A stretch of DNA of 64,000 nt from Cinclus cinclus (GCF_963662255.1 NC_085055.1:16974704-17038703); one strand, 5' to 3'. Numbered from the stretch's first letter, positions 1 to 12,722 are shown. Notes: generated from the sequence alone by a model not told the origin. Numbers and translations: made by a program.

Positions 1-54
1 ACCACTTCGGTTTCATCCCGCTGTTCCCACTTTAGCAAGCGGCTAATACCAAGA

Positions 55-890
55 GTGGCTCGTCCTGCGCCGAACCCACCCGCAGCCTTGCCGGGAGAGC
101 ATCCCTCGGTGACCACACGCACGGAAAGCGGTGCGGCCGCGCCGGCACGGTTCGGGCTCCCTCCCGGAGCCCCCGGGGCTCCGTATCGCCCCCGGTGCGC
201 AGCCGTGCGGCACGGCCGGGGCGCACACGGCCAGCGCGGGCGGCGGGGGCGCGACGCTGCCCCGGGGAGGGTCGGGCGGCCCCCGCCCCGCACGCGTCCC
301 CCGCGCGGGGGGAGCGGGAGGGAAAGCGCCGGTTCCGCTTCCTGACGGCGCCGCGGCCCGGGCGGGGAGCGGCGGCCGGAGCGCGGGGCTGCCGGCGCCC
401 ATGGCCGGCGAGCGGACGCGGCGCTTCACGCGGAGCCTCCTGCGGCCGGGGCAGGCGGCGGAGCTGCGGCACAGCGCGGCCGCCGCGGCCGCCGGCGGGC
501 GACCGCAGCTGCGGGTGAGTGCGGCGGGGCAGCGCCCGGAGGGGCTGCGGGCAGCGGCCCAGGTGCGAAGCGCGCTCGGTTCCCGGGGAGGGCGCGGCGG
601 CAGCGCCGGGAGCCCCGGCCCGCCCGGCCCCGAGCGGAGCGGCCACCGGGCAGCCCTGACCCGCTCCGCTGCGCGCCTCCCCGTGCTACGGCCGGCGGCT
701 CCCAGCCCTCGCTGACAGCCCTGGCTGACAGCCTCCGCCGCCGGCCCGGCATCCTCCCGTTGCTTTCGCCGGTTTTCTTCCCCTTCGGCTGAGCTTCGCA
801 GTGGCGAGTGAAGGGAAAGCCGGGGAGCGCCCCGCCAGTGCGGGACAGGCGCGGGCTGCCCGGTGTGTGACAGTCACGGGGGTATTGGTC
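55..890 (+). promoter_or_regulatory. DOCK10: CpG island and TATA-less promoter of DOCK10
   Basis: The stretch is extremely GC-rich and dense in CpG, while the sequence after about 1000 is AT-rich and CpG-poor. GC boxes are visible at 238-243 and 274-279 (GGGCGG) and in reverse at 283-288 (CCGCCC). No TATA box is seen near a plausible start site. Two adjacent ETS cores lie at 333-342, followed by a CRE half site (TGACG) at 343-347, about 55 bases before the start codon. The island spans the first coding exon and the start of intron 1, as is usual for CpG-island promoters. The transcription start cannot be placed from sequence alone but should lie upstream of 401. Confidence 0.85.
401..514 (+). 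CDS. DOCK10: DOCK10 coding exon 1 (N-terminus of dedicator of cytokinesis 10)
   Basis: The exon encodes 38 residues starting MAGERTRRFTRSLLRPGQAA and continuing AELRHSA into an alanine run and GGRPQLR. This is the N-terminus I know for vertebrate DOCK10; the TRRFTRSL..PG.AAELR pattern is shared by DOCK9 and DOCK11 (DOCK-D subfamily). DOCK10 is a cytoplasmic exchange factor that activates Cdc42 and Rac through a C-terminal DHR2 domain lying outside this window. The ATG at 401 is the first ATG on this strand in the window; G at +4 supports it, although -3 is C. The exon ends at a consensus donor (GCGG then GTGAGT at 515) in phase 0. The alanine-rich end appears shorter than the mammalian form, which as I recall has a longer Ala/Ser/Gln tail. 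The AT-rich intron after 1000 confirms the exon boundary region. Confidence 0.92.
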
Positions 891-3800
891 CTGCACAGCC
901 CGGGTGTCACCGTCGCTACCGAGAGGCGTGTCGCTCCGGTGATTTCCACTGGAAACCCCGCGCAAGAAGCCTAAAATGCCAGGGAAACCCAGACCCTGTT
1001 CTTTCTCCTTGCATTCGCTTTTAAAATGCACTGCGTGAGGCTTCGGGCCCCGTGTCTCTCCATCAGTGGAGTTTTCTCCTCCGTTACATAGTTGTACCTA
1101 AGTCCTTAGCTGATGGGCATAGATGGCAGATTGTTAGAGCTCCCAGTGAAATATCCATGAGCCTTTTCAAATCTGTAGATATTTGTGAGTAATTTATTAG
1201 CCATTTTGATACTAAGATTCCTTTGAACTTCAAGCTATGTGTTGTGAGACATATATGACTCTTTAGATGATTAAGCATATCATTTCTGTGATTCATTTAA
1301 TTCAGATATATTATCCTTTTCCATTTTTTCAGACAGCACAGCTCATGAAGTAGTGGGAAAGTTTTAAATGAAAGGTCATCACTCATCAAAGTTTATTCCA
1401 CAGCAGTGCCTAGCTGTAATACATTCTTTGCATAAAACAGAAAGCAATTATGCAGCTGTGCTCCCATAAAGGTAGTGGACATTTTCCATCTTCTCGGGGG
1501 TCTTGCCCAGTACAAATAGGCAGCTGTTCTAAAGTGACTGCTGTGCTTAGGGACAGCAGCCAGTTCACAGTTCCTAGTTACCTGTTACATGTGAGTTGTT
1601 TTCTTTGCATCACTAGATTTGAAGTGCTTTTACAGTCAGCTTTGAAGGTCTTCATAAAGCATTCCCAAACCCCTTACTTTTGAAAGCTTTGAAGAAGTTA
1701 CTTGTCTCTCCTGACTTTCCACAAATGTTGTACATGCTATTAGCTCTTGTTGAATCCCAAAGCATCCCTGTAACTGCTCCACCAATAGATTTACGTGGTC
1801 CTGACTGCTGGGCACAGAGATTAGAATTTGGCTTATTATCAAACAGGATGAACTACACTAATGGAGTTTTGGTGGAAACCCTCAAGGAATCATCATGGCT
1901 GCTTTGACCTCTGACCAGACACTGTGCTGAGTAGTTGTCCCCTAAGAGGGATGTTTCAGTTCAGATACCAGCTAAACTATTGCATTGTCTCATTGCATCT
2001 TGGAGTATCATAAATGAAGTTCTGTTAGCAATATATTTTACTCTGCTGTGTCTTTGCTGCAAGAATGCAGAAACAAAACAGAATGAAATTGATGAAGCAA
2101 ATCTGAAATTGATGGTCTGTTTCCTTAGAGGAGAGTGGCATTTTTAATGTGTTGCTAACAAATCTTATACTGCTGTCTTAATATAGCATTTAATTACTCC
2201 TCATGTATTCACATTATATTCCATGCAATCTGTCTTTAAAATATCGAGACTTCAGTTGTAGGATGACAAAAATCATCTCTCACTTCTGTGAGTCTTCTGT
2301 GAGACTTCCTGTTGACTGATGAAATACACTGGTGGTGGATTTCATCAGGGCTTTTGATGCACTATCTGAGGCAAATACAGTCAGATCTGAAAGGATGGTC
2401 TTTGAAAGATACTGAAGTTAAGATGTGAAGATGCCAGACCAAATTCTGGTTTCAGTTATACCGCTCAGTGGGATCACTTAGGAACTTCCAGATGTGTTTT
2501 ATTCACCAGCAGGCACAATGGTTCTGAAGTCTGAGTTGCTTGCTGTGTTGAATATGTATGGGTCTGGGGAACTTAATGAAGTAACTATCTTTTAACCATA
2601 CTTTTTTGGGTTCCCAGTAATGTCGCCTCTGAAAGGCAAAGTTTTATAAAAATGCCTTTTGCTGAGGTCTCATGACAGAGTACAAAGCTACTCCCTTCAG
2701 GTTAAATCTTTTCTGCCTACATCAGCTAGACTGAGCAGAGTTAACCATTGTGTCTTGGCTAACAGGCAGGTCTCTTGGCAGACGTACCAGGGTTGCAGTT
2801 TTGGAGCTGCCAGGAGGAACTGTGGTGTTCTGTCCTGAGCACTGATTGCTGCCTCTGGATCTGTAACATAGAATGCCAGGGTGGCAAGTCTGCTGAGGTG
2901 TGCTAGGGTTCCCTCTCGCCTCTGTGCCTTGCACTCAGGGATGTTGGGGTGGCACAGATGCTGCAGTAAAGCTGTTGTGTTGCTTTTGTAAAAAACGTCA
3001 CACAGAAGCTGAAATTTCTGGCTATGTTTCAACTGACATTTTTTACCAGAAGTGAATATTCTCACAGAAGAAAAAAAAAATGGGGTGTATTCAGTGAGGT
3101 CTATTGGTTGTCATCACCTCTTGCTCTGGATGTTTCAGCACCTTATATTCCAGTTATACAAAATCTGGCTTGTGTTGGAGTGTCTTGAAAGTTGGCTCAG
3201 CTGTCAAGAGTCTGCAAATAACTGGCAGCTACAAAGGAGGGAAAGCATAAATGTGTAATGTGTAAAGAATTATGTTTAATGAGCAAAGAATTAAGCCTTC
3301 TGGTACTGCTTTTGTGGATGCCCTGAATGAGTTGCAGCTGGACTCCTGGTTAACGTTTGGACAGCACCTGCTGTAGGTGCAACCCTTCAGTTCAGTAGGA
3401 GATAGGGATCAAATGTCTAAGCTGTCTTAGAGAAGAGTGTTCTGTCTTGTGGCTCTTTACTGTCTTCATTTGGATTGCTTCTTCTTTTGTGTCCTTTGCC
3501 TTTACTTTTGCTCATTTATTCATTTAATAGTTGCTAGCGTTCAGCACACAGATCTGTTTGTTTAAAAAAGGCACCATTATAATCAGGAAAAATGAGTTGG
3601 CAGAAATAAGGATGTTTGTCATTTGGTGTTGTATAAGAGAAGAACTTCTGCAGTGCCCTGAAAGATAAAAAGAGGAAACAGAGCTTGAAGCTGGAATATA
3701 TGTGTGTATCTCGCTGGTAGGGGGTAGTAACTGCGGTGTTTTGGCAGCAGTAACACATTCTACATTAATTACCCAGCTCTTCAGCAGGTGGGAGGTGTGG

Positions 3801-4262
3801 TGCTATCAGGTGTTAATGGTGTGTGGATGTACTTCAGGTTGTTTCCATTGCCTCCTTAAGTTTTCAAGTAGTAATGGCAATTCACCAGACTAGCTGGTGA
3901 AATGGATCAGCATCATCTAGAAGGTAAATAATTTATTGTATTTTGAAACTTTGATGTGAAATTCTTTGTCTCTTCTAATAGAAAACACTTGTTTGAAAGT
4001 TGCTTTATGAACACTTGCTGCCACTGCCCAGGAGAGCTGAATAGCTGTGCACAAGAAAGGGAAATTAATATGTCTGTTGTTTCATTTGTGTCTGTCACTG
4101 TAGCAGTATTTTAGTGGAAATTTTTTAAAATGGGGATGGGCTAGTCAGTGCTCCTAGAAATCAACTTGCTAACTCCTTAGCTAGTACTGAGCTTCATGTT
4201 ATACTATTATTTTCAGATCTCAATTAATTTGTCTAAGTACTTCTGGCTGAAGTCCTCATCCT

Positions 4263-4556
4263 TTACATAAAGTGTTGTGACATTGCTTTTATAAAAGAGC
4301 TGTGGCAGGTCTTGGTCCTCATCTCTCTTCCATCGTTAAACAAGTTAATAGCAGTCTGGAGTTGAGCTGTTGCTCCATGTGTCTTTTTTTGGCAGAGGTT
4401 TCTTTCCATCCCGCTGCAGCCAAGCACAGAGTCGTGATGTCCGATCCCTGAGTACGGGCTGTCTCTCACGTGGAAGGCTGGATTACACGGCTCTCTCTTC
4501 TGCACAATATGGGTTCCTCTCCTTTTTACCTTAACTGGGGCCGCCATAATTCCTCC
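4263..4556 (-). other. Possible antisense first exon or short ORF (94 codons)
   Basis: On the minus strand a frame starts at 4547 with ATGGCGGCC, has A at -3 and G at +4 (a strong Kozak context), and runs 94 codons to 4263. Immediately upstream on that strand is an acceptor-like pyrimidine tract ending in CAG (exon side from 4556). Several CpGs persist at 4411-4545, unlike the surrounding intron. The predicted protein (MAAPVKVKRRGTHIVQ at its start) matches no family I recognise, and an AAG/GTAAAA donor after six codons is also possible. It could be a small antisense exon, a relic of a retrocopy, or chance. No promoter is evident. Confidence 0.2.
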
Positions 4557-5760
4557 CTGAAAGAACAGATCCCCTTAGTTTCTCATGTGTATCTTATGCA
4601 GTATGTACTTTACGAACAATAATGTCTCTGTTTATATTTTGGTTGTGTATTTCTGGTTTTGCATGGGTAATGAACAGGTTTTTGACTCCAGTGTTGTGTT
4701 GTAGTCTCTCAAGAAAAGTGATGTGTGTGCTTTCCAGCCTCACAAGGAGTACCCACTGCCTTGGGACATGGATAATGGTACCAAAGCTTTGACTGTACCT
4801 ACTGTGTGTGGCCTTTTCTCATTATGGGATTGGACTTCCATGTTGTGAATGAAATAACACCGAAAACCTCATCTGTTGAGAAGGTACAGTGTTACCTGAG
4901 CTACTTCAAAGACAGAAGCTGGACTGTGAAAGACTCCTTTCTCCTGACAATGTTCTGTTAGTCCGGGGTGAACCCAAGGAATGCATTTATAAAGGCAGTG
5001 AGCCTATTGTGGTGTTGTACTAAAATAAACTCTGTATGCTTGTACATATGCTTGCACATGCACTGTCTTCATACACCACTGGATTTTTTGTCTATTTCCC
5101 TGCGAACAAAACCCAGACTGGTGCAGTAGTCTGAAGTGCATGTGCATACAGAGAGAGCCTCATCCTGTTGTAGTGGTTGAGACAGTTTGTTTGTGACACC
5201 AGTGCAAGGGAATATCACCTGCGTGTCTGGAGCTGGTAGTTCTGTCATGGCAGGCCTTGACATTTGCTCAGGGCAGACAACTTGACAGGCATATTTTAGA
5301 ATGTTAACAACCTGGTGCAGTGTTGAAATATTAAATAACTTTTTCATATTTGTAATTTACTTGTGAACCTTGTTCATGAATCCACACTCAAAACCACACC
5401 TTTCCTTTATAGCTTGTGTGACATCCCTTACTTGCTCAAGCACAAGACCTGTATTATTTGCTAGAAGTCTCCTTTATTAGTAATTTTTTGTTGTTTTGGA
5501 GTGTCTGATCAGTAATTCTGTAGATGTTTTTCAGCTGGGGTATCCCAAGAACACTTGGTCTGGCCTGGGCAAGGATCTGATTGCTTTCAGCTGGCTGCTG
5601 GAGCCTAGACATAAGGGCAAATCAAGCAAAGGGTGCAGGCAAGAATGCACTACTTGCACATTCTCCAGCTGCAAGGCTCCCTCCTCTGCAGGCAGACAAA
5701 AGGGGCAAAGTCTGCTTCTGAGCAATTCTAGGAACTTCATCTGGCACTGGGGATGAAATT

Positions 5761-5951
5761 GGTGCAGAAATGAGGAAAAGGAGATAAGGGAGCAGAGCCT
5801 CAGAGAGGGTGGAGACAGAGAAGGGAAGAAAATGGTTTAGAAAGAAGAAAAGCCCTGGAGAAAATGGGGGAGAAAAGAAAAGACTTTGTGGGGAAGGAGA
5901 GGCTGAAGAAGATAGTCAAACGAAGGAAAGAAACCAAGAGAACTGCAAGAA
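5761..5951 (+). repeat. Polypurine tract
   Basis: About 190 bases on the + strand are overwhelmingly A and G in irregular GGA, GAA and AAAG words, with only scattered pyrimidines. There is no clear unit period. Such asymmetric tracts can adopt triplex (H-DNA) forms or arise from degenerate GA microsatellites. Confidence 0.6.
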
Positions 5952-6965
5952 AGCTTTGTCAGGTTGGTGAATAACTTGTGCAGATAAGCCATTAATGAGC
6001 ACCCCTGAGCAGTCATTTAGGAGGTGGGGAGACCCTGGCACTTGGATTTAAAGGCAGGGTTTTTACTGTTGTCTTGCATCTGTCAGTTGACTAACTCTTT
6101 TAAATTCATGGAAAGTGAGTCAGCTTGAGTAACTCAAAATGCTCTCAGTTTATAGAAGTTGCATTAACTTTTTTCCTTTTGCCTGCAAGGTTAAATAAGG
6201 GGTCTTGACAGAGAGAATGAACATCAGTAGCAAAGAGAAGCTGCCTTGTGTCGGCTTTGGAGGAGGATGGATACACAGAGAGGGAGTTTAATATTGTTGT
6301 GGTTTATAACAGGCTGATCTGCAGTGCATATGTCACTTCCAGAAGTCAAAACATGTTTGTAACTTTTATAGCATAAGGTCAAAAGCCTGTGAAGTAGTGA
6401 CACAGATATGATTATTATACAAAGACTTGCTTGTCATGAGCGTAATGATTCCAGTTTAGAATTCCCTGCATTTCACAGAACTCAACAATAATTTTCTGAA
6501 TCTAAATTATACTTGTCTGTTTTATAACAACTGTATATTCTCATTTTAGCAAAAGCCAACTTTATCGCTATTTTTGTTGATAAGAAAAACAAAACACCAG
6601 GAGCTAACTGCCCAAGTTAATGCAATAAATCTATAGTAAAACCTATGGAATGATTGTCTCCAAGTTTATGCCCTTCACAGGCTGTCCTGCCCCATATGGA
6701 GGAAAAATTTACCTGGCTTCATAGTCCCCCCTCCCTACGCCTCTCATTTCTGACATGGGCAATTTTTTCCCTCTCTTGTAGAATGTAAGAAGACTGAAGG
6801 CTGCCTGTTCTTTGTGTGCTTGCTTAGTGTAAATGACTTCTGCTCACATTGTCCCTTTCTGGGCAGAGCAGACTCCAAACACCAGTGTAATAGGAGGGTA
6901 CTGAGCTGCATTAGTGATGTGTGTCAGGGAAGCCTTCCAGAGCTGGGATGGCTTTTTCTAATTCT

Positions 6966-7086
6966 CTTTTCTTGGTTTTTTTTTTTTGTTTGCTTGTTTG
7001 TTTTTTTGTTTTTTGTTGTTTTTTTGGTGTTATTGTTTTTTTTTGTTTTGGTTTGGTTTGGTTTTTTTTTGTTTGTTTTTGTTTTC
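6966..7086 (+). repeat. T/G-rich low-complexity tract
   Basis: The tract is made almost only of T runs separated by single or double G (TTTG, TTTTG and TTGTT words). The long open frame across it is an artefact that would encode mostly Phe, Val, Leu and Cys. It may derive from an expanded, degenerated poly(A) tail of an element on the minus strand. Confidence 0.8.
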
Positions 7087-9313
7087 CCAAGTCTCCTTAC
7101 CCCTCCTCTGTTTTTTAGTTTGGATGCTCAAGGCAGTTGTCTGTTATTTTTTTCTCTTTCATGTCAGTGATGCATAATCACAGCCTAAGTGCATTGCTTA
7201 AATATGTTTTTTGGTAGATTACTTGTCATTTCTGGTACTAGTTTTTTCTTCATAATACAGAGAGGAAGAGGCCAATGTTGCATTATTGTTCTTAAATTTT
7301 AGGCAGGAAGAGAGTTTCCCTTGGAGCACTGGGGGTAAGTGGTGCTGCCCAACCTCTCCTTCCCAGCTTTACTCTGGGAGTCAACATACAGCCTCTTTAC
7401 TTGGGTACTGTAAAGTTACTTTTCAGCTGGAACCCAAATATTGCATGTTTTGGAACACAGTGTAATGTTTTGAGATGACATAATATAGATGTTCTTTGAG
7501 CTTGTAGAGAAATACGTAAGATAGGGAAATCTGGATATGTTTGTGACCTGTGTGGGTTCATACTGTGCAGACAGCAGTGTGAACTGCAGCTACTGTCATT
7601 GGGATCCCAGGAAAATATGAGGAAAAGGAGATCAATACCTCCCTGCAATGATCGTCTTCTGCTGCCTCTGTGAAACAAGGTTTTATCTCTGCAGATTCAA
7701 AGAAAAAAAAAAAGGAAACCTCGAAAATTGAAAGATACGCTGTATGCCATTTTAAATTACTAATTCACTGATTAATAAATAGCCATTAACTTATTGCTAG
7801 ACTTTCTTCCCCTTATTGCTGTTGTGCAGTTGTATAATTTTCATTGTACAGAAGCTTAGTATGCTGTCAGCATTGCAGTGATTTTTTAAATTACAGTGTA
7901 ATTCCCTGCTTTTTCCTTCATGGAGTGTGGGAGAAGTGGAGGGCAATTCTGTCACTGAGTCTGAAATGGGTTGTTCAAGTAAGAGAATAATGCTGCCTGA
8001 CTTAAAGCAAACATGATCCTAGGTTACTTTGACATGTTGACCTAAATTAAATGATGTAGATATAATGAAATTTAATGAAAGCAGTTGAATTGGATATGAT
8101 AGTGGGAAAAAATGTTTCATTTTTTTTATGTGTTACTGTTTCTAAACAAGAGTAATACAGAGATACTCTCTCTGAAAGTGGACAAAGTAGGCATTTTTAG
8201 AATAACAAACAAAAATCTATTATCATTGGATTTTAGTTTTTAAACTGTCATTGTCTAAATGTACTGCTCACCCATGCTAGATGTACCTGCTTTGGTAACC
8301 ATGTTTAGGTTATTTTGAAGAGTGTACTTCTAATTTATAGGCAAGAATGTAATTCTGGACTCTTTCAGTGTCTTGTAACACATTGCTCTGCTTTTCTAGG
8401 GCTAAGTTAAAAGCTCCCCACATGGGCAGCACAATGGCTCTGCAGAAGGCCTAGAAGCATCTTTTATCCAAAAGCTGCCTGGAACACTGCAACTAAGGGT
8501 TAATGTGTCAGTCCTTTGATGCAAATTCCTCAGTGATCTTTGTTCTGGATTGGGTCTTTCTCCTGGCTTAGGGGCAGAGGTTGGCATCATTTTAAGAAAA
8601 TGCATTTTTAAAGCGTGAGAATATTCTCCTGTGATCTGAATTACTTCCAGGCTATGGGACAGAACAAGTGCATGATGGCAGAGGGACGTGAGGACAGGGA
8701 GGGGGAAGACTGCTGTGATATCCTCTGGCCACAGTGGTGCATAAAGAAACCTTAAACTACTTTTTTCCATCTCTTTCTTCTTCTTCCTTGCCCACTCTCT
8801 AATCCCTGCCTTTCCCTCTTAGTCCTGTGCAAGCTCTGGCAGCCCTGGGGGGAGTCTGAGCCAAAAAATCAACAGAATAGAGGAAGGAAAGGCTGCCTAT
8901 ACCCTGACACTGTGCAAAATGTATGTTCACTTTGAGGGAGGGCAGGATGCCAGTCCTCCACATCCATCCCCTTTCTCTCCCCTTTGGAAGCAAGCACAGC
9001 ACTCCTTTCCATGGTATGAGTAGGTGCAGGAGAAAAGATTCAGAGCTTGTTGAGCCTTTGAGTGAAAGTGGTGGTCTGAAGTCAGCCTGGGGGCTATTGA
9101 TTGGACTGTGCTTGTTTAGATAATAAATAATCTTTGGAGCCTGTCCTGTGAAAGAGCTTTCTCCATTGCTGTGCAAGTACCATGGCACAGGCCAGGCTTG
9201 ATGTCTTTTGTTAGGAATGCCTTTGTTGCATTTCACAAGCCATAAATAACTTGTGGTATTTGTAGCAAACTCAGTCTCTCTTTGAAGATACAAGTGTACA
9301 GCTTTTTCCTGGC

Positions 9314-9340
9314 TTTTTTTTTTTTTTTTTTTTTTTTTTT
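9314..9340 (+). repeat. Poly(T), 27 bases
   Basis: An uninterrupted T run. Read on the minus strand it is a poly(A) tract and may mark the tail of an old retroposed insertion, but no recognisable body or target-site duplication was found next to it. Confidence 0.9.
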
Positions 9341-10440
9341 GTTACTTAGCTTCAAGTGGTCTCAAGTCTCAAAAGTGGTTCAGGGGCCTAAATTCTAAAT
9401 TTGGCCATCCTTGGGATAGAACTGCTTTGTGACTTTGAACTTTAAGCAATGTGGAACAAAATACATGAAAGTTTGTTTCTACTAACAACGGTGTGTTGAC
9501 AGGGAGAGATCTTGGGGAAAAAAAAAATCCTGGGTCACACCTCTGATTCTGTGTGCAGAGAGAAAGGGAGTGATGAGTAAGTATTAAAACCAGTGATGAG
9601 CAGACTTTGATATTTATTCTAGAATACCATGTGGTGTGTGAATACCTTTTGTATTTGCATATTTGCAATGTAAGATAAAAGATGTGCTGAGCCATCATGT
9701 TTCTATTGTCAGTATATAGGCACACGTTTTCCCCTTCAATTCATGGGTGGCAGGTGGACTTCCAGCAGTGGAGAGAGAGCAATTACAGAAGCAATGCAGA
9801 CGTTAAATATCATGCACAGCTCTCCTCTGAAAGCAAGTTACTGAAAAAGCATCTGCCTGTTCCAAAGCTGCATCTCACTTCAGGCAACAGTTGCCTTTTA
9901 CATGAGTAACAGTTGTTTTTTTCCTTTGAGCTGTGTGATTGCAGAGCGCCTCTGTTCTGCTGACACCCTTTCATTAAACAGCTAAAATTGCAAACACTGA
10001 TGGAAATAAAGTCCTACAACATTAAGTAGGGTTGAATTATACTGATCTCTTTAGTGCTGCATGAATTTATCCTCATAGCTTCCCCTGAGTCAATGAGAAC
10101 TGTTTTGGAGGGTTTGTAAGAGAACCTACGAAACAGAAAACCAGGAGATCCATGAACAGAAATTTGACTTTCCGGGTCAAATAATAACCTGTGATTTAAC
10201 AGTAATGTTAGGAAATCCCTAATATAAACTTAAAAAAAAAAATTGTGGTCAAAGTAGATGATTACTTTTCTTTTGATATTGTTCAGAAACCTCCTGCTCT
10301 TTTTTCTATTTCAAATGCATACCCAGTTGTTCCCATGTTTCTGTATACTTTCTAGAAGAAATGGAGCTCATGTAACACACCAACTCCAAGTGGTTTAGCT
10401 CCAATTGGTTTGGAAATGGAAGAAGAGGGAATGGTAGTTT

Positions 10441-10458
10441 GGGGGGGGGGGGGGGGGG
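10441..10458 (+). repeat. Poly(G), 18 bases
   Basis: An uninterrupted run of 18 G between AT-rich flanks. Runs this long can form G-quadruplex and are prone to length variation and sequencing error, so the exact count is uncertain. Confidence 0.9.
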
Positions 10459-11184
10459 TTATGTAATGATGATAGTTCCAGCTGGCTGGGCATGTTGACA
10501 GTGTAATGCTTTATGCTTTCTGTGTGTTCTTTCCTCAGAAGGGGTGAGGAGAAAACTCTTAGCAGAGAGGTTTCAGGTGAATGTTACAAGTCACTTGTGT
10601 TGCAATAAGGATGAGCAGTAGTACAGTGGGACCCAATATCTTACATGCCTTAATATGAAGTTTGTTTTTTATTCTTTCCTAGAGCTTTTCTTACAGTGAT
10701 AACCCTTCAAAACCACTAGCCATGGCCTGTGTGTTGCAGTTAAATATTATCTTTCTCCCATTTCTTCATTCTCACATCTGCCAACTCCCTGCTTTGCTGC
10801 CCTCACCCCTTCCAGTCCTGGATCCTTGTTGTGCTTTGTGTCCCTCTCCCACTTGTCTCAGAGCCTCTGTTAATGCCTCTCTGTGCAGGGAACAGTCTGT
10901 CAGTTGTGTCAGGCACCCTATCTGTGCCTGCCATCCATGCCACACTAAAACCCACTTCTTCCAAGAATGCTCCTTGCCAGTTCTGTGAATGGATAATGTC
11001 TGTGCTCCTCCCCTGGCTGAGCAGCTGCCCTGTGCTGCTCTGCCCAGCCATGCCTCTCTCCCCCCAAACTGACAATGGAAAGCCTTTGCCATTGGTAATA
11101 GGCCTCTCCTTTCCTTCAGTGTAAGGTTTTGCATGAAACACATGGGTTTGTATCAATAGTTGCTATTTGAATGACTGTTCACCA

Positions 11185-11240
11185 AATAATATATATATAT
11201 ATACACATATATAGTTCATATATAAAATATAGTTCAATTA
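11185..11240 (+). repeat. (AT)n-rich microsatellite
   Basis: About seven AT dinucleotides from 11189, followed by CACATATATAG and further ATATA words. A degenerate AT microsatellite with no other recognisable content. Confidence 0.75.
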
Positions 11241-12659
11241 ATACTGAGTGACTCTTCTTGAAAGAAGAACTTTTCCTGTGTCTGTTTCCTTAAAGGATGC
11301 AGTGGTTCCCTGTTCAGTGTAGTGTGGAAGACAAATCCATGCCACGATGTGTGAATGTATCAATGGATTTATAGATATTTTAAAATCATCTCAAGTAAAT
11401 AGGGCTAAAATCAGTTCCCTTGGAATAATGTGGCATGCCTGGTTTGGGGGATTTTAAGACAAGAACTTTACATTTAAATTCCATGACGATGGCTACTGAG
11501 ATGTGCTAGAATAAGGTGCAAGGGCTGCTCTGCTTGGTCTTTGTGCCCAAGGCTTCTGGGCTTCTGTTTTCTGCCACTCTTTCCCAGTGTGTATTTCAGA
11601 AGATCCTCATTCCTAATCCTAAAGGATCTGTCAGGGATTCAGATAAGAAATTTGAGTTTCTTGATTTTGGGGGAAGATTTTGTGTGATCAAGAATAGAAG
11701 TTGGCAAATGACTTGTAATTAGAGGTTGAAAACTGAGGTGTGAAATCTCTATAATGCACAATGAGGGTTTGCTACTCAGTGTGTAACTGGGTCTCTCATC
11801 ACCCCAGCAGCACATCCCAAACCCACCTTGCATAGTTTGCAATGCATCTGTCATTGTTAACATCTATGAGGTAAAAAGGATAATGCAAGAGAGTTGTCTG
11901 CTGTTTTTTTGTCAGTGTCAGAGCTCCAGACCTGCCCCAGAGCCAGTATGCCAAACACATCCTGCTATCATTAGTTAACAAGGACAATTTAACAGATACT
12001 TTTTTCTGTTATGGGGGTGCAAAAAGAAAAAAAATTGAGTCATGACTAAGGAAGTTGCTATTATCACGGGCTCAGTTTGGCAGATTTTTTAGCTTTTTCG
12101 TGTCTGCCTGTAAGATAACAGGAATAAAAGGCAACAAAGTGCAGCGCTAACAGTATGACTGCTTTTAGACAGTTGGCAGGAAATGCTGTTTCCTGTTCTG
12201 TTTGATGTTCTGTTGACTTTCTCATAAATATTAACCCATCTGGGGTTTCAGCATTTGTTGTTACGGTGGGATAGATAATGTCAGTGACAGCCAAATTTAA
12301 ATGTAGTTGTTCCTTTTAGTAGATTGAACAGGTTCTGGTAAAAAAAAATACAGAATTATTCTGTAATTCTTTTGACTGCGGTGTAACATTGTCAGATTTC
12401 TGTCTGCATAGTCAAGTTGGAAAGTGGGATTAGATTTGCCTTTAAAGACTGGCGTGGCTTGCTCTTCTGGATCAGATTAGATCTTCCACTAGTCCTGCAT
12501 AGGCAGATGCCAGGTTCCTCAGCACTCCAAAGTCAAGTAATAGTTGTAGTGCCATTTGATGCGCTTCCCAGATCACCTGATAAATTTGTGTTTGGAACAG
12601 GATTATAGATCCATCTTCTCCATTACTTTCTTGAGAGGAATTGTGTCATTGTCTCTTGA

Positions 12660-12722
12660 AACCCCAAGCAAGTGCTGGCCACAGGGGTGTCAAGGTCCCT
12701 TCCAACCCAAATTCTTGTGTGG
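12660..12722 (+). mobile_element. CR1 LINE 3'-end fragment
   Basis: The segment at 12693-12713 (AGGTCCCTTCCAACCCAAATT) is the signature of the 3' end of avian CR1 elements, where it precedes the short terminal direct repeats. The bases before it are degenerate. CR1 copies are usually 5'-truncated, as here. No coding capacity remains. Confidence 0.6.

Noticed and set aside
131..400. In-frame N-terminal extension of exon 1
   Set aside because: The frame is open upstream but begins at GTG; there is no ATG before 401, and the conserved DOCK10 start is at 401.
6814..7170. 118-codon + strand open frame, Phe/Val/Leu-rich
   Set aside because: It is produced by the T/G low-complexity tract; three overlapping frames stay open for the same reason.
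8799..9293. 164-codon minus-strand frame, the longest in intron 1
   Set aside because: No recognisable family, no splice context, no CpG or codon signal; chance in a C/T-rich stretch.
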